From NCBI RefSeq assembly GCF_029916425.1, contig NZ_JAHAVQ010000019.1, positions 1 to 32,275 on the forward strand: a stretch of DNA of 32,275 nucleotides. The letters are read 5' to 3'. The number at the start of each line of letters is the position of its first letter. The first letter of the stretch is position 1. This stretch comes from Liquorilactobacillus sicerae. GTDB taxonomy: Bacteria; Bacillota; Bacilli; Lactobacillales; Lactobacillaceae. This document shows, one piece after another, positions 25,415 through 32,275 of this stretch. The position numbers and the translations under genes were made by a program. The notes beneath the pieces were generated by a model, which saw nothing but the letters and a program-made list of their open reading frames with translations, was not told the origin of the DNA and did no database searches.

Positions 25415-26449
25415 TTAAGGAAAGATTGGTAATTGTGGCAAACCAGTTTCTTCAGGGAAACCCCACATTAAATTAAAATTCTGCACGGCTTGACCAGCTG
25501 CTCCTTTGACCAGATTGTCAATAACTGAAACAACTGTTAAGACATTGGCGTCAGGGTTATAGCCATAGCCGATATCACAAAAATTAGATCCAACCACCAT
25601 TTTTAAATCAGGCAGCTGCTGATCGCGCCAACGGACAAAGGGCGAATCTTGATATCGCTTTTGATAAGCCGCAGCTACTTGATGACTGGTTATCCCTGAT
25701 CGAAGTTTGACATAAATTGTCGCCATCAGCCCGCGGGTTACCGGAATTAAAGTTGTTGAAAACTGAATTGGTTTAACCGTTGGATCCCATAGTTTCAATT
25801 GCTGCATGATTTCCGGGATATGTTGGTGAGCATTAAGTTTATACACGCTGATATTTTCATTGATGAAAGTGAAATGGCTGCTGACACGCAGCTTTTTTCC
25901 AGAACCGGAAACCCCAGATTTGGCATCAACAATGATCGATTGCAAGTCAATCAGGCGTTCCAGCATTAATGGTGCTAGGCCAAGCAAAGTTGCAGTAGCA
26001 TAACAACCGGGATTAGCAATATAATGTCCAGAAATTGAATGGTGAAACTCAGCGAGTCCATATTCAGCATGAGCCAGCTGTTCCTGATTCGCAGCTGGTC
26101 GGTGATACCATTTTTCGTAACTAGTTGGATCTTTTAAACGAAAATCCCCTGATAAATCAATAACTGGAAAATTCTTTTTAATGAAGGGTTCAATTAACTG
26201 ACTAGTAACTCCAGCTGGAGTCGCACAGAATAAACAATCAGTTTCCTGCATAACTTGGTCAGCTGAAAATGGTTCGATCGGATAGTTTTCGGTTTTAAAA
26301 GCCGGAACTCGTTCATTGAATAATGAAGCTGATTCATTATTTTCTTGGTGTCCGTATAATTTGATTTGTGTAACTTGCGGGTGCTGGCGTAATAAAGAAT
26401 ATAAAACAATTCCGCTATAACCTGTTGCCCCTAAAATTCCGATCCGCAT
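25415..26449 (-). CDS. argC: N-acetyl-gamma-glutamyl-phosphate reductase
   Basis: This NADPH-dependent reductase (344 aa) is the first gene of the arginine operon. It makes N-acetylglutamate semialdehyde. The nucleotide loop GATGYSG is at 7-13, the catalytic Cys149 in ANPGCYATA, and the substrate/catalytic His in LNAHQHIPEI. The ATG at 26449 (MRIGILG) is chosen because GAGGG lies 8 bases upstream and the family begins there. The longer in-frame ATG at 26485 has no such site. Transcription probably starts from the promoter at 26505-26533, with ArgR control through the ARG box upstream. Confidence 0.94.
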   Translation of the reverse strand: MRIGILGATGYSGIVLYSLLRQHPQVTQIKLYGHQENNESASLFNERVPAFKTENYPIEPFSADQVMQETDCLFCATPAGVTSQLIEPFIKKNFPVIDLSGDFRLKDPTSYEKWYHRPAANQEQLAHAEYGLAEFHHSISGHYIANPGCYATATLLGLAPLMLERLIDLQSIIVDAKSGVSGSGKKLRVSSHFTFINENISVYKLNAHQHIPEIMQQLKLWDPTVKPIQFSTTLIPVTRGLMATIYVKLRSGITSHQVAAAYQKRYQDSPFVRWRDQQLPDLKMVVGSNFCDIGYGYNPDANVLTVVSVIDNLVKGAAGQAVQNFNLMWGFPEETGLPQLPIFP

Positions 26450-26504
26450 TTGACCATCCCTCAAATTCATTTTTTTGAATAACAATTCATTGTGATTGTC
26501 ATTA

Positions 26505-26533
26505 AATATAATACATCAGGCAAAGAATTTCAA
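26505..26533 (-). promoter_or_regulatory. argCJBDF promoter
   Basis: On the minus strand, TTGAAA (complement of 26528-26533) and TATATT (complement of 26505-26510) are separated by exactly 17 bases. A TGTAT half-site typical of ARG boxes overlaps the stretch just before the -10 box, so ArgR could block it directly. Confidence 0.65.
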
Positions 26534-26569
26534 TGGTTTTTTAATAAAAAATCGCAATTTTCTTAGTAT

Positions 26570-26587
26570 TATGTATAATTATGCTGA
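26570..26587. promoter_or_regulatory. ARG box (ArgR operator)
   Basis: TATGTATAATTATGCTGA matches the 18-bp consensus TNTGNATWWWWATNCANA at all but one position (T instead of A at position 16). It lies about 40 bases upstream of the argC -35 box and can pair with the half-site at the promoter. Confidence 0.7.
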
Positions 26588-26731
26588 TATAACCTACAAA
26601 ATGAATAAAAAAGCTTCAGGAGATTTTTAACAAAGCCACAAAGAATTTGTATAAATAAAGCCTTATAGGCTATAAAATATAGTGATTTATTTTATGAATT
26701 CAAGTGTATTACAAATTTGCAGGCTATCTAG

Positions 26732-26760
26732 TTGACATAAAAAGATCTGAGGTATATAGT
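26732..26760 (+). promoter_or_regulatory. Near-consensus vegetative promoter of the DUF1003 gene
   Basis: TTGACA (26732-26737) and TATAGT (26755-26760) are 17 bases apart. Transcription should begin near 26767, giving a leader of about 175 bases before the ATG at 26943. Confidence 0.8.
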
Positions 26761-26766
26761 AAACCT

Positions 26767-26942
26767 TTGGCGGAGGGTAACTCCAAGAATTTTTAGGAAA
26801 GGTGGTGGGTTTTATGCCTGAACATCATATATCTTCAACAAGCGACGATGGTCCCGCGTGTGGTCAGAGTAGCGACGGGTATCTAGAACCCGCCTATTCA
26901 AGCTGCACGAGATAATTAAATTCAACTGAGGTGTTTATCTCA
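26767..26942 (+). ncRNA. Structured 5' leader of the DUF1003 gene, unassigned candidate cis-regulatory RNA
   Basis: The leader is much richer in G and C than the flanking spacer and can fold extensively. GGAG (26772-26775) pairs with CTCC (26781-26784). GGTGGGTT (26804-26811) pairs over all 8 positions with AACCCGCC (26887-26894), one G-T included. CCCGCG (26853-26858) pairs with CGaCGGG (26873-26879) around a bulged A. CGGGT (26876-26880) can instead pair with ACCCG (26888-26892), so the two folds exclude each other. AGCGACG occurs twice (26841, 26871). Just before the gene, TGAG (26927-26930) and CTCA (26939-26942) enclose part of the ribosome site. I compared it from memory with M-box, yybP-ykoY, ydaO, TPP, THF, ZTP and guanidine RNAs and found no match. 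No terminator precedes the gene, so any control would be at translation. Confidence 0.5.
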
Positions 26943-27734
26943 ATGAAGAATAATTTTGATCGTACAGTCAGCTGTCTAGCAGATCATAAAAAATATGATC
27001 TTGTTGACGGTGTGTTCCTAGGAGACTTGGATGGTCCTTTAAAGGCGTTGATTCGCCAGGATTTTCCAAAAGCGACAAATGATGACTTTATTTGTAGTGA
27101 GCATCTGGTTCATTATCGCTTGTTAAAGATGGATCAGATGATTGCCAAAGATTATCGACAAAACAAAAAGTTAAACCGAAAATTGACACGGGTAATGGAA
27201 AATGACACGTATCAAATGGTCGATGTTCGGGAGCAATTGGAAAACTCATTGACATTTGGTCAGAAAATTGCGGATGCTGTTGCTCACTTCGGGGGTAGCT
27301 GGCCGTTTATCATTTCATTTATTTCAGTAATGATATTGTGGATCTTAATCAATACATTTCATTGGTTTGGATTCAAGTTTGATCCGTATCCTTTTATTTT
27401 GCTAAATCTATTTTTAAGTATGGTAGCTGCAATTCAAGCACCATTAATCATGATGAGTCAGAATCGCGCTGCCGAATATGATCGGATGGAATCACGTAAT
27501 GATTATCATGTAAATCTTAAGTCAGAAGAAGAGATTCGAGTTTTGCATTCGAAGATTGATCATATGATTCAGCAAGATTCACCAAATTTATTGCAGATCC
27601 AAAAGATCCAAACCGAGATGTTAGGATCGATTGAAGCTCAGGTTGGGGAACTGCGTAGATTGCAACAGGTACTCGATGAAAAGGTTATGGGGAGTCAAAT
27701 AACTGAAAAAACTAATAATAAACAAGATAACTAA
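26943..27734 (+). CDS. DUF1003 family membrane protein
   Basis: The protein is 263 aa with two closely spaced transmembrane helices in the middle (WPFIISFISVMILWILINT, then YPFILLNLFLSMVAAIQAPL). These are preceded by the family segment FGQKIADAVAHFGGS and followed by MMSQNRAAEYDRMESRNDYHVN, the DUF1003 core. The C-terminus is a predicted coiled coil (LRRLQQVLDEKV). The function of the family is not established. ATG 26943 is chosen because GAGGTG (26928-26933) is the ribosome site; the GTG at 26931 lies inside it. The gene has its own strong promoter and a long structured leader. The convergent neighbour encodes a folate enzyme. Confidence 0.88.
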   Translation: MKNNFDRTVSCLADHKKYDLVDGVFLGDLDGPLKALIRQDFPKATNDDFICSEHLVHYRLLKMDQMIAKDYRQNKKLNRKLTRVMENDTYQMVDVREQLENSLTFGQKIADAVAHFGGSWPFIISFISVMILWILINTFHWFGFKFDPYPFILLNLFLSMVAAIQAPLIMMSQNRAAEYDRMESRNDYHVNLKSEEEIRVLHSKIDHMIQQDSPNLLQIQKIQTEMLGSIEAQVGELRRLQQVLDEKVMGSQITEKTNNKQDN

Positions 27735-27749
27735 CAGATGACTGTCTAA

Positions 27750-27786
27750 AAGAGGCTGAAGGAAGATTCCTTCAGCCTCTTAATTT
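27750..27786. terminator. Strong bidirectional terminator
   Basis: AAGAGGCTGAAGGAA (27750-27764) and TTCCTTCAGCCTCTT (27767-27781) form a perfect 15-bp inverted repeat with a minimal loop. The T-tail is short on both strands (AATTT on plus, TTTTAG on minus), fitting its position between convergent genes. Confidence 0.8.
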
Positions 27787-27829
27787 GTGAACAATGAAAT
27801 AATAGAGCTAGCGTTGGAGAAAATACCGC

Positions 27830-28366
27830 TTAATAAATAATTCTTTTAACTTTTTGGTCCCATTGATCAGGTACTATACCACTGATCAATTGTATTTGGA
27901 AAGCTAACGCCAGTGTTTGGCCGGGAAAATCAGTTAATAGCCGATCATAATAACCACCGCCATAGCCAATTCGAGTTCCATCAAGCTGAAATCCGACTCC
28001 GGGAACTATCAGCAGATCAATTTTGGCTGGATTGATCGCTTGCTCGCCTGGTTGACACGGCTCCAGAATCCCATAAGCACTTTTTTTAAAATTTTGCGGT
28101 TGATATTCAAACCAAAGTAGCTTCCTTTTAGGAGCGACTCGCGGTACCAAAACTTTTTTTGACTGTTTGAGAGCCTGCGCGATAATTGGCAGTGTAGCTA
28201 ATTCATGGGGCATACTCATGGTAATCCCTAGGACTTTAGCCATTTGCCAAAATGGATCGGCAAATAATTTTTGGTATAGAACAGTTTCTTGTTGCTTTTT
28301 TTTAGCTGCGGGCTGGTTTTTCAATTGAGCTAGGATTTGTTGCCGCAACTGTTGTTTGTTAGTCAT
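27830..28366 (-). CDS. 5-formyltetrahydrofolate cyclo-ligase
   Basis: This ATP-dependent enzyme (178 aa) converts 5-formyl-THF to 5,10-methenyl-THF, returning a storage folate to one-carbon metabolism. The C-terminal signature GYGGGYYDR is at 134-142, preceded by VPGVGFQLDGTRI. VPRVAPKRKLLWFEY at about 74-88 is the substrate-side segment, and the N-terminal basic helix KKKQQETVLYQ is typical. The gene is monocistronic. AGAGG lies about 10 bases before the ATG. It converges on the DUF1003 gene at a shared terminator. Confidence 0.93.
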   Translation of the reverse strand: MTNKQQLRQQILAQLKNQPAAKKKQQETVLYQKLFADPFWQMAKVLGITMSMPHELATLPIIAQALKQSKKVLVPRVAPKRKLLWFEYQPQNFKKSAYGILEPCQPGEQAINPAKIDLLIVPGVGFQLDGTRIGYGGGYYDRLLTDFPGQTLALAFQIQLISGIVPDQWDQKVKRIIY

Positions 28367-28509
28367 GAAAATCTTTTCCTCTCTTGCGAAGTTAAAAGCT
28401 GTTTTTTCATTCAGTTTAACAAAAGTTGGAGATAAAAAACAGTTTAGCAGCAGTGGCTAAACTGGTATACTCGTAATTAGATTTTGCAAAGTATTTGAGG
28501 TGAAAGCAG

Positions 28510-29163
28510 GTGAAAGAAAAAAAAACATTGATCACAGAAATCTACCAGATATTGTATAAAAGGATGGGTCCACAAGGCTGGTGGCCAGCTGACAGTAAAG
28601 TTGAAATTTTGCTTGGGGCAATTTTAGTCCAGAATACCAACTGGCGCAATGTCGACCAGTCACTGACAAAGCTAAGGCAAGAAACTAATTTTTTACCAGA
28701 AAATTTATTGCAGCTTTCATTGCCACAGCTGCAGTCATTAATCCGTTCCAGTGGCTTTTACCGCCAAAAAAGCCGCTCAATTGTGGCAACAATTAATTGG
28801 TTGGCAGAAAATAAATGGGATTATCAAGCAATTGTTAATCAATTTGGCTCAAGGTTACGTTCGCAATTACTAAAGTTACCGGGAATTGGTCAAGAAACGG
28901 CTGATGTTTTGCTGGTCTATGTCTTTGATCAAGTTGAATTTATCGCTGACCATTATACCCGCAAGTTATTTAATTATCTGGGTTATCAGGCAAACAGTTA
29001 TCAGCAATTGAAACAACAGCTGAATTTGCCGGCAAGCTTTACTTATCAAGATGCGCAAGAACTTCATGGATTATTAGATGAATTTGGAAAAAAGTGGTTG
29101 AAGAATAAGACAGACTTTGAAAATAGTTTTTTATTTCTAGAATTAAAAAAAAATAAAATTTAA
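28510..29163 (+). CDS. HhH-GPD DNA glycosylase, MagIII-like (EndoIII fold without Fe-S cluster)
   Basis: This is a 217-aa base-excision DNA glycosylase. The helix-hairpin-helix LPGIGQETADVLL is at 123-135 and the catalytic Asp147 in FIADHYTRKL. The Lys that gives EndoIII its lyase activity (LPGVGRKTA in that enzyme) is Glu here, and the four C-terminal cluster cysteines are absent. The enzyme is therefore probably monofunctional. GWWPADSKVEILLGAILVQN resembles the Helicobacter 3-methyladenine glycosylase MagIII, which has about the same length, so alkylated purines are the likely substrate. The start is GTG with GAGGTGA (28497-28503). The C-terminus ends in a Lys-rich tail. Confidence 0.82.
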   Translation: MKEKKTLITEIYQILYKRMGPQGWWPADSKVEILLGAILVQNTNWRNVDQSLTKLRQETNFLPENLLQLSLPQLQSLIRSSGFYRQKSRSIVATINWLAENKWDYQAIVNQFGSRLRSQLLKLPGIGQETADVLLVYVFDQVEFIADHYTRKLFNYLGYQANSYQQLKQQLNLPASFTYQDAQELHGLLDEFGKKWLKNKTDFENSFLFLELKKNKI

Positions 29164-29272
29164 TTAGCTGATTATTTTAATAAAACTATTAAAAAAATAA
29201 TTAATTTCAAATTAATTACTTACAGTTGTATAATGATTTTATTCGATAATTTAAGGAGATGTAATAATTAAA

Positions 29273-31795
29273 ATGGCGCGTTTTTACGATTTATTCCAAC
29301 CGCAACATTATGATGTTTACCTGGCGATTGATCGCCAAACAAAAACGATTACCGGAACAACTGAGATTATTGGTCAAGCAGGGCAAACCAAGATTGCAAT
29401 CAATCAAAAATATTTAAAAGTCAAATCAGTTAAAGCTGATGGGGAAAATTGTCCTTTTGAGATTGATGAAACATCTGAAGCAGTCTGGATTACCTTAAAA
29501 AAAATTGGTGAAACAAAATTAACGATTACTTATAGCGCACCTTTAACAGATACAATGATGGGCATTTATCCATCTTATTATGAAGTTGAAGGGCAAAAGA
29601 AACAGTTAATTGGGACACAGTTTGAATCGACGGCTGCTCGGCAAGCTTTTCCATGTGTTGATGAGCCGGAAGCCAAAGCAACCTTCTCGTTAGCGTTGAA
29701 ATTTGATGAACATCCTGGCGAAACAGTTTTAGCCAACATGCCAGAAATTAAAGTTGAAGATGGTACTCATTACTTTGCCGAGACCAAACGGATGTCGACT
29801 TATTTGGTGGCGTTTGCTTTTGGTGAACTGCAGGCTAAAAAGACTAAAACTAAGAGTGGCGTCGAGATCGGGGTTTTTGCTACTAAAGCACATCAAGCTA
29901 AGGAACTAGAATTTCCTTTGGAGATTGCTAAAAAAGCGATTGAGTTTTATGAAAACTTTTATCAAACACCCTATCCTTTGCCACATTCTTGGCAATTGGC
30001 GTTGCCGGACTTTTCGGCAGGTGCCATGGAAAATTGGGGTTTGGTAACTTATCGGGAAGCTTACTTGCTGCTTGATCCTGATAATACTTCATTGCGGACC
30101 AAACAAGTCGTTGCAACAGTCATTACTCATGAACTGGCTCATCAGTGGTTTGGTGATCTAGTAACGATGAAGTGGTGGGATGATCTGTGGCTGAATGAAA
30201 GTTTTGCCAATATGATGGAATATGTAGCTGTCGATGCAATTAAACCAGAATGGAACATCTGGGAATTATTCCAAGTTTCTGAAGCTCCAGCTGCTTTAAA
30301 ACGTGATGCAACTGATGGAGTTCAATCAGTTCATGTGCAAGTTGAAAATCCAGCTGAGATCGATTCAATTTTTGATGGTGCGATCGTTTATGCTAAGGGT
30401 TCACGGATGCTGGTCATGGTTCGCTCCTTAATCGGCGATGCAGCCTTGCGGTCTGGTTTAAAAGCTTATTTTGCTGCACATAAATATCAAAATGCTACCG
30501 GAGCTGATTTGTGGAAATCACTTGGTCAAGCAAGTGGGATGAACATCGGTAAAATTATGAATTCTTGGTTGGAACAGCCTGGTTATCCAGTTGTTTCTGC
30601 CAGTGTTAAGAATGGTCATTTAAAATTACAGCAGCAGCAGTTTTTCATTGGCGAAGGTCAAGCTGTTGGCCGAAAATGGCAGTTGCCATTGAATTGCAAC
30701 TACTCCGCTGTCCCCAAAATCTTAGCTGACCAGCAAGTGGACTTAGGTGACTATGCTCAATTGCGGCAACAAGCGGGAGAACCGTTTCGCTTGAATGTTG
30801 GTAATGATTCACATTTTATTGTTAAATATGATGATCAGCTGCTGCAAGATATTTTAAATCAGGTTTCACAGCTAGATAATATCTCACAGATGCAATTGTT
30901 GCAGGATTTGAGTTTATTAGCTGAAGGCCAAATGATTTCATACGCTAAAATTGTCCCATTGTTGGCTGACTTCGCTGACAGTCATTCGTCATTAGTCATT
31001 TCTGCTTTGTACAGTGTTGCCGGTAGATTGAAAAAGTTTGTCGAACCAGACTCCAGTGAAGAACAAGCTTTGCGCCAATTGTATCAAAAACTAAGTTCAA
31101 AGCAGGCACAACGTTTGGGTTGGCAAGCGCAAAAAAATGAATCATTAGATGATCAATTGAGCCGCCCAATTGTTTTAAGCTCAGCTTTATATGCTAAAGA
31201 TCCGCAAATGATGGCCATAGCTCATCAACTATTTCAAGCTAATCGCAGTGAGTTAATCCATTTACCTGCTGATATTCGTTTCCAAGTTTTGCGGAATGAA
31301 GTTGAAAATTACGGCAGTTTAGAATTGACCGAAACCTTATTGACGGAATATCAACAAACAGCTGATGGCAGCTTTAAAGATGATTTAAGTATTGCCTTAG
31401 CGTCCGCAGCTGATCCACAACAGTTAGAAAGACTGATTGCCAAGTTCCAAGATGTCGATACGATTAAGCCACAAGATTTGCGGTCATGGTTCCACGGTGT
31501 ATTAGCTAATCCTCATGGTGAACAAGCAGCCTGGGACTGGCTGCGGGCTCAGTGGGGATGGTTGGAAAAAAAAGTTGGCGGCGATATGGAATTTGCAACT
31601 TATATCACGGTAATTTCCAACGTCTTTCGAACCCGTCAAAGGTTAGCAGAGTTCAAGGATTTCTTTGAACCTAAATTGCAAACGCCTGGTTTGACGCGGG
31701 AAATCAAAATGGATATTCGGACGATTGCCAGTCGGGTAACTTTGATTGAGTCACAGCAAGATGAAGTCAATACAGCAATTGCTGCAAGTCTTTAA
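29273..31795 (+). CDS. pepN: Aminopeptidase N (M1 family lysyl aminopeptidase)
   Basis: This zinc metallopeptidase (840 aa, cytoplasmic) removes N-terminal residues from peptides taken up during growth on protein; it is a main lactobacillus general aminopeptidase. The exopeptidase motif GAMEN is at 250-254. The zinc motif HELAH is at 286-290 with the third ligand Glu309 in WLNESF, giving the expected HEXXH-18-E spacing. The N-terminal beta-saddle domain precedes these, and a helical C-terminal domain runs from about 500. AAGGAGATG lies upstream at a slightly long spacing. No signal peptide is seen. The length is the usual one for lactobacillus PepN. Confidence 0.95.
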   Translation: MARFYDLFQPQHYDVYLAIDRQTKTITGTTEIIGQAGQTKIAINQKYLKVKSVKADGENCPFEIDETSEAVWITLKKIGETKLTITYSAPLTDTMMGIYPSYYEVEGQKKQLIGTQFESTAARQAFPCVDEPEAKATFSLALKFDEHPGETVLANMPEIKVEDGTHYFAETKRMSTYLVAFAFGELQAKKTKTKSGVEIGVFATKAHQAKELEFPLEIAKKAIEFYENFYQTPYPLPHSWQLALPDFSAGAMENWGLVTYREAYLLLDPDNTSLRTKQVVATVITHELAHQWFGDLVTMKWWDDLWLNESFANMMEYVAVDAIKPEWNIWELFQVSEAPAALKRDATDGVQSVHVQVENPAEIDSIFDGAIVYAKGSRMLVMVRSLIGDAALRSGLKAYFAAHKYQNATGADLWKSLGQASGMNIGKIMNSWLEQPGYPVVSASVKNGHLKLQQQQFFIGEGQAVGRKWQLPLNCNYSAVPKILADQQVDLGDYAQLRQQAGEPFRLNVGNDSHFIVKYDDQLLQDILNQVSQLDNISQMQLLQDLSLLAEGQMISYAKIVPLLADFADSHSSLVISALYSVAGRLKKFVEPDSSEEQALRQLYQKLSSKQAQRLGWQAQKNESLDDQLSRPIVLSSALYAKDPQMMAIAHQLFQANRSELIHLPADIRFQVLRNEVENYGSLELTETLLTEYQQTADGSFKDDLSIALASAADPQQLERLIAKFQDVDTIKPQDLRSWFHGVLANPHGEQAAWDWLRAQWGWLEKKVGGDMEFATYITVISNVFRTRQRLAEFKDFFEPKLQTPGLTREIKMDIRTIASRVTLIESQQDEVNTAIAASL

Positions 31796-32140
31796 AAGGA
31801 TATTAAATTTCTACAAAAAAATAAATTCGAAAAAATAATTGGGATGAACTAATTCTAAACTTTAAACTTTTATAGTTGAAACATTGCTCGCGTTTACTGG
31901 GTGAGTCAGAGCGTAACTAGATTGTAAAAGTTTTTATTTTTGTATTCAAAATATATTTGATCCTGAAAGTTTAATTCGTTGTTAAAGATTATAATTATGG
32001 GACACATCATGTCATTAATACCAAGAATTTGTTTTTTGTGTTAAGTCAAGGAAACACGTTCTTTTAAGGACGTGATGAATTGACTATTATTTTTGATTTT
32101 GGTACACATAGTGTGGTTTAATTGTGCTATAATTGCTGTT
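31796..32140. other. Spacer after pepN with a compound hairpin and the left part of an IS element
   Basis: AAACTTTTA (31864-31872) pairs perfectly with TAAAAGTTT (31925-31933), followed by TTATTTTT. The enclosed 52 bases contain GCTC/GAGC and are more G/C-rich. It may be the pepN terminator or a small structured RNA. From about 32040 the sequence belongs to the end of the IS200-type element; the exact boundary cannot be placed without the right end or an empty site. Confidence 0.45.
32044..32085 (+). repeat. Subterminal hairpin of an IS200/IS605-type element
   Basis: An outer stem, AGTCAA with TTGACT, encloses an inner stem, CACGTTCTT (32055-32063) with AAGGACGTG (32066-32074, one G-T pair). 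It lies 56 bases before the transposase start. IS200-type elements have such imperfect hairpins near the left end, recognised by TnpA or used to limit its translation. Confidence 0.55.
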
Positions 32141-32275
32141 ATGAAAGGCACTAATAGATTAACGTATGGTAGAACATCTGTATATAATCTTAATTACCAT
32201 ATAATTTGGGGAACTAAATACCGCAACAAGGTGTTAAAAGGAAATGTTGAAATAGAATTAAAACAATCTCTTAAT
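32141..32275 (+). CDS. tnpA: IS200/IS605 TnpA (Y1/HUH) transposase, N-terminal part, cut by window end
   Basis: The first 45 codons are visible. The segment YNLNYHIIWGTKYRNKVLKG is the family opening (YNLNYHIVWxTKYRRxVL). These small single-strand transposases insert by a peel-and-paste mechanism without target duplication. The catalytic HUH and Tyr lie beyond the window, so intactness cannot be judged. No ribosome site is visible, which is common for IS200 elements. The upstream hairpin at 32044-32085 agrees with the assignment. Whether an accessory TnpB is present is unknown. Confidence 0.85.
   Translation, partial: MKGTNRLTYGRTSVYNLNYHIIWGTKYRNKVLKGNVEIELKQSLN

Noticed and set aside
26849..26858. 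TGGTCCCGCG resembles the T-box core TGGNACCGCG
   Set aside because: One core base differs, no terminator hairpin follows, and the downstream gene is not an aminoacyl-tRNA or amino acid gene. A T-box is unlikely, though not excluded.
26815..26915. Open frame of about 32 codons (MPEHHISSTSDDG...) with a good ribosome-like AAAGGTGGTGG upstream
   Set aside because: It lies wholly inside the strongly paired leader, and the purine-rich stretch is better explained as one arm of the long-range stem. The peptide looks like no known family.
1..32275. CRISPR array, tRNA or rRNA genes, prophage or defence system
   Set aside because: No regularly spaced repeats, no cloverleaf-like sequence and no phage or recognised defence genes were seen; the content is mainly metabolic and transport genes.

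Overview
ORGANISM. The window is low-GC Firmicute DNA with lactic-acid-bacterium gene content: a malolactic enzyme locus, PepN, an ECF vitamin transporter S-component and strong AGGAGG-type ribosome binding sites. A methyl-accepting chemotaxis protein sits behind a near-consensus sigma-D/sigma-28 flagellar promoter. This points to a motile member of the Lactobacillaceae, for example a Liquorilactobacillus-like species of plant or wine habitats. The genus is an inference; no rRNA or tRNA gene is present to confirm it. LAYOUT. 1-4.2 kb: menaquinone methyltransferase (menG/ubiE), a glycerol facilitator with a hairpin-rich leader, and the chemoreceptor. 4.4-7.8 kb: an APC amino-acid permease, then a small membrane protein overlapping a ferrochelatase gene behind a Fur-like box, then a convergent GNAT acetyltransferase. 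7.9-10.3 kb: a pyridoxal-kinase-type enzyme, an ECF S-component, and a 2-hydroxyacid dehydrogenase homologue lacking its expected catalytic Glu. 10.7-12.3 kb: a dimethylarginine-dimethylaminohydrolase-like enzyme divergent from a GntR/FCD regulator. 12.4-17.9 kb: an MFS transporter, then a LysR regulator broken at a 10-A tract and divergent from the malolactic enzyme and a DASS malate transporter. 18.3-21.2 kb: an SGNH hydrolase, and a MarR gene with an in-frame stop divergent from a second MFS efflux pump. 21.2-26.5 kb: a complete argCJBDF operon on the minus strand with an ARG box. 26.7-29.2 kb: a DUF1003 membrane protein behind a long structured leader, 5-formyl-THF cyclo-ligase, and a MagIII-like DNA glycosylase. 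29.3-32.3 kb: pepN, then the start of an IS200/IS605-type transposase cut by the window end. HOW IT WORKS TOGETHER. The malolactic regulator-enzyme-transporter set imports malate and decarboxylates it to lactate. argCJBDF converts glutamate to citrulline through the cyclic acetyl pathway; argG and argH are not in the window. menG and hemH fit a respiration-capable lactic acid bacterium, although no other heme or menaquinone gene is here. Two regulators next to their targets (MleR-like and MarR) are both disrupted in this sequence, which could leave the malolactic genes and an efflux pump mis-regulated. MOST UNUSUAL. The roughly 175-nt structured leader of the DUF1003 gene, which I could not assign to a known RNA family; the A10 slippage-type disruption in the malolactic regulator; and the iron-box/small-ORF/ferrochelatase unit.
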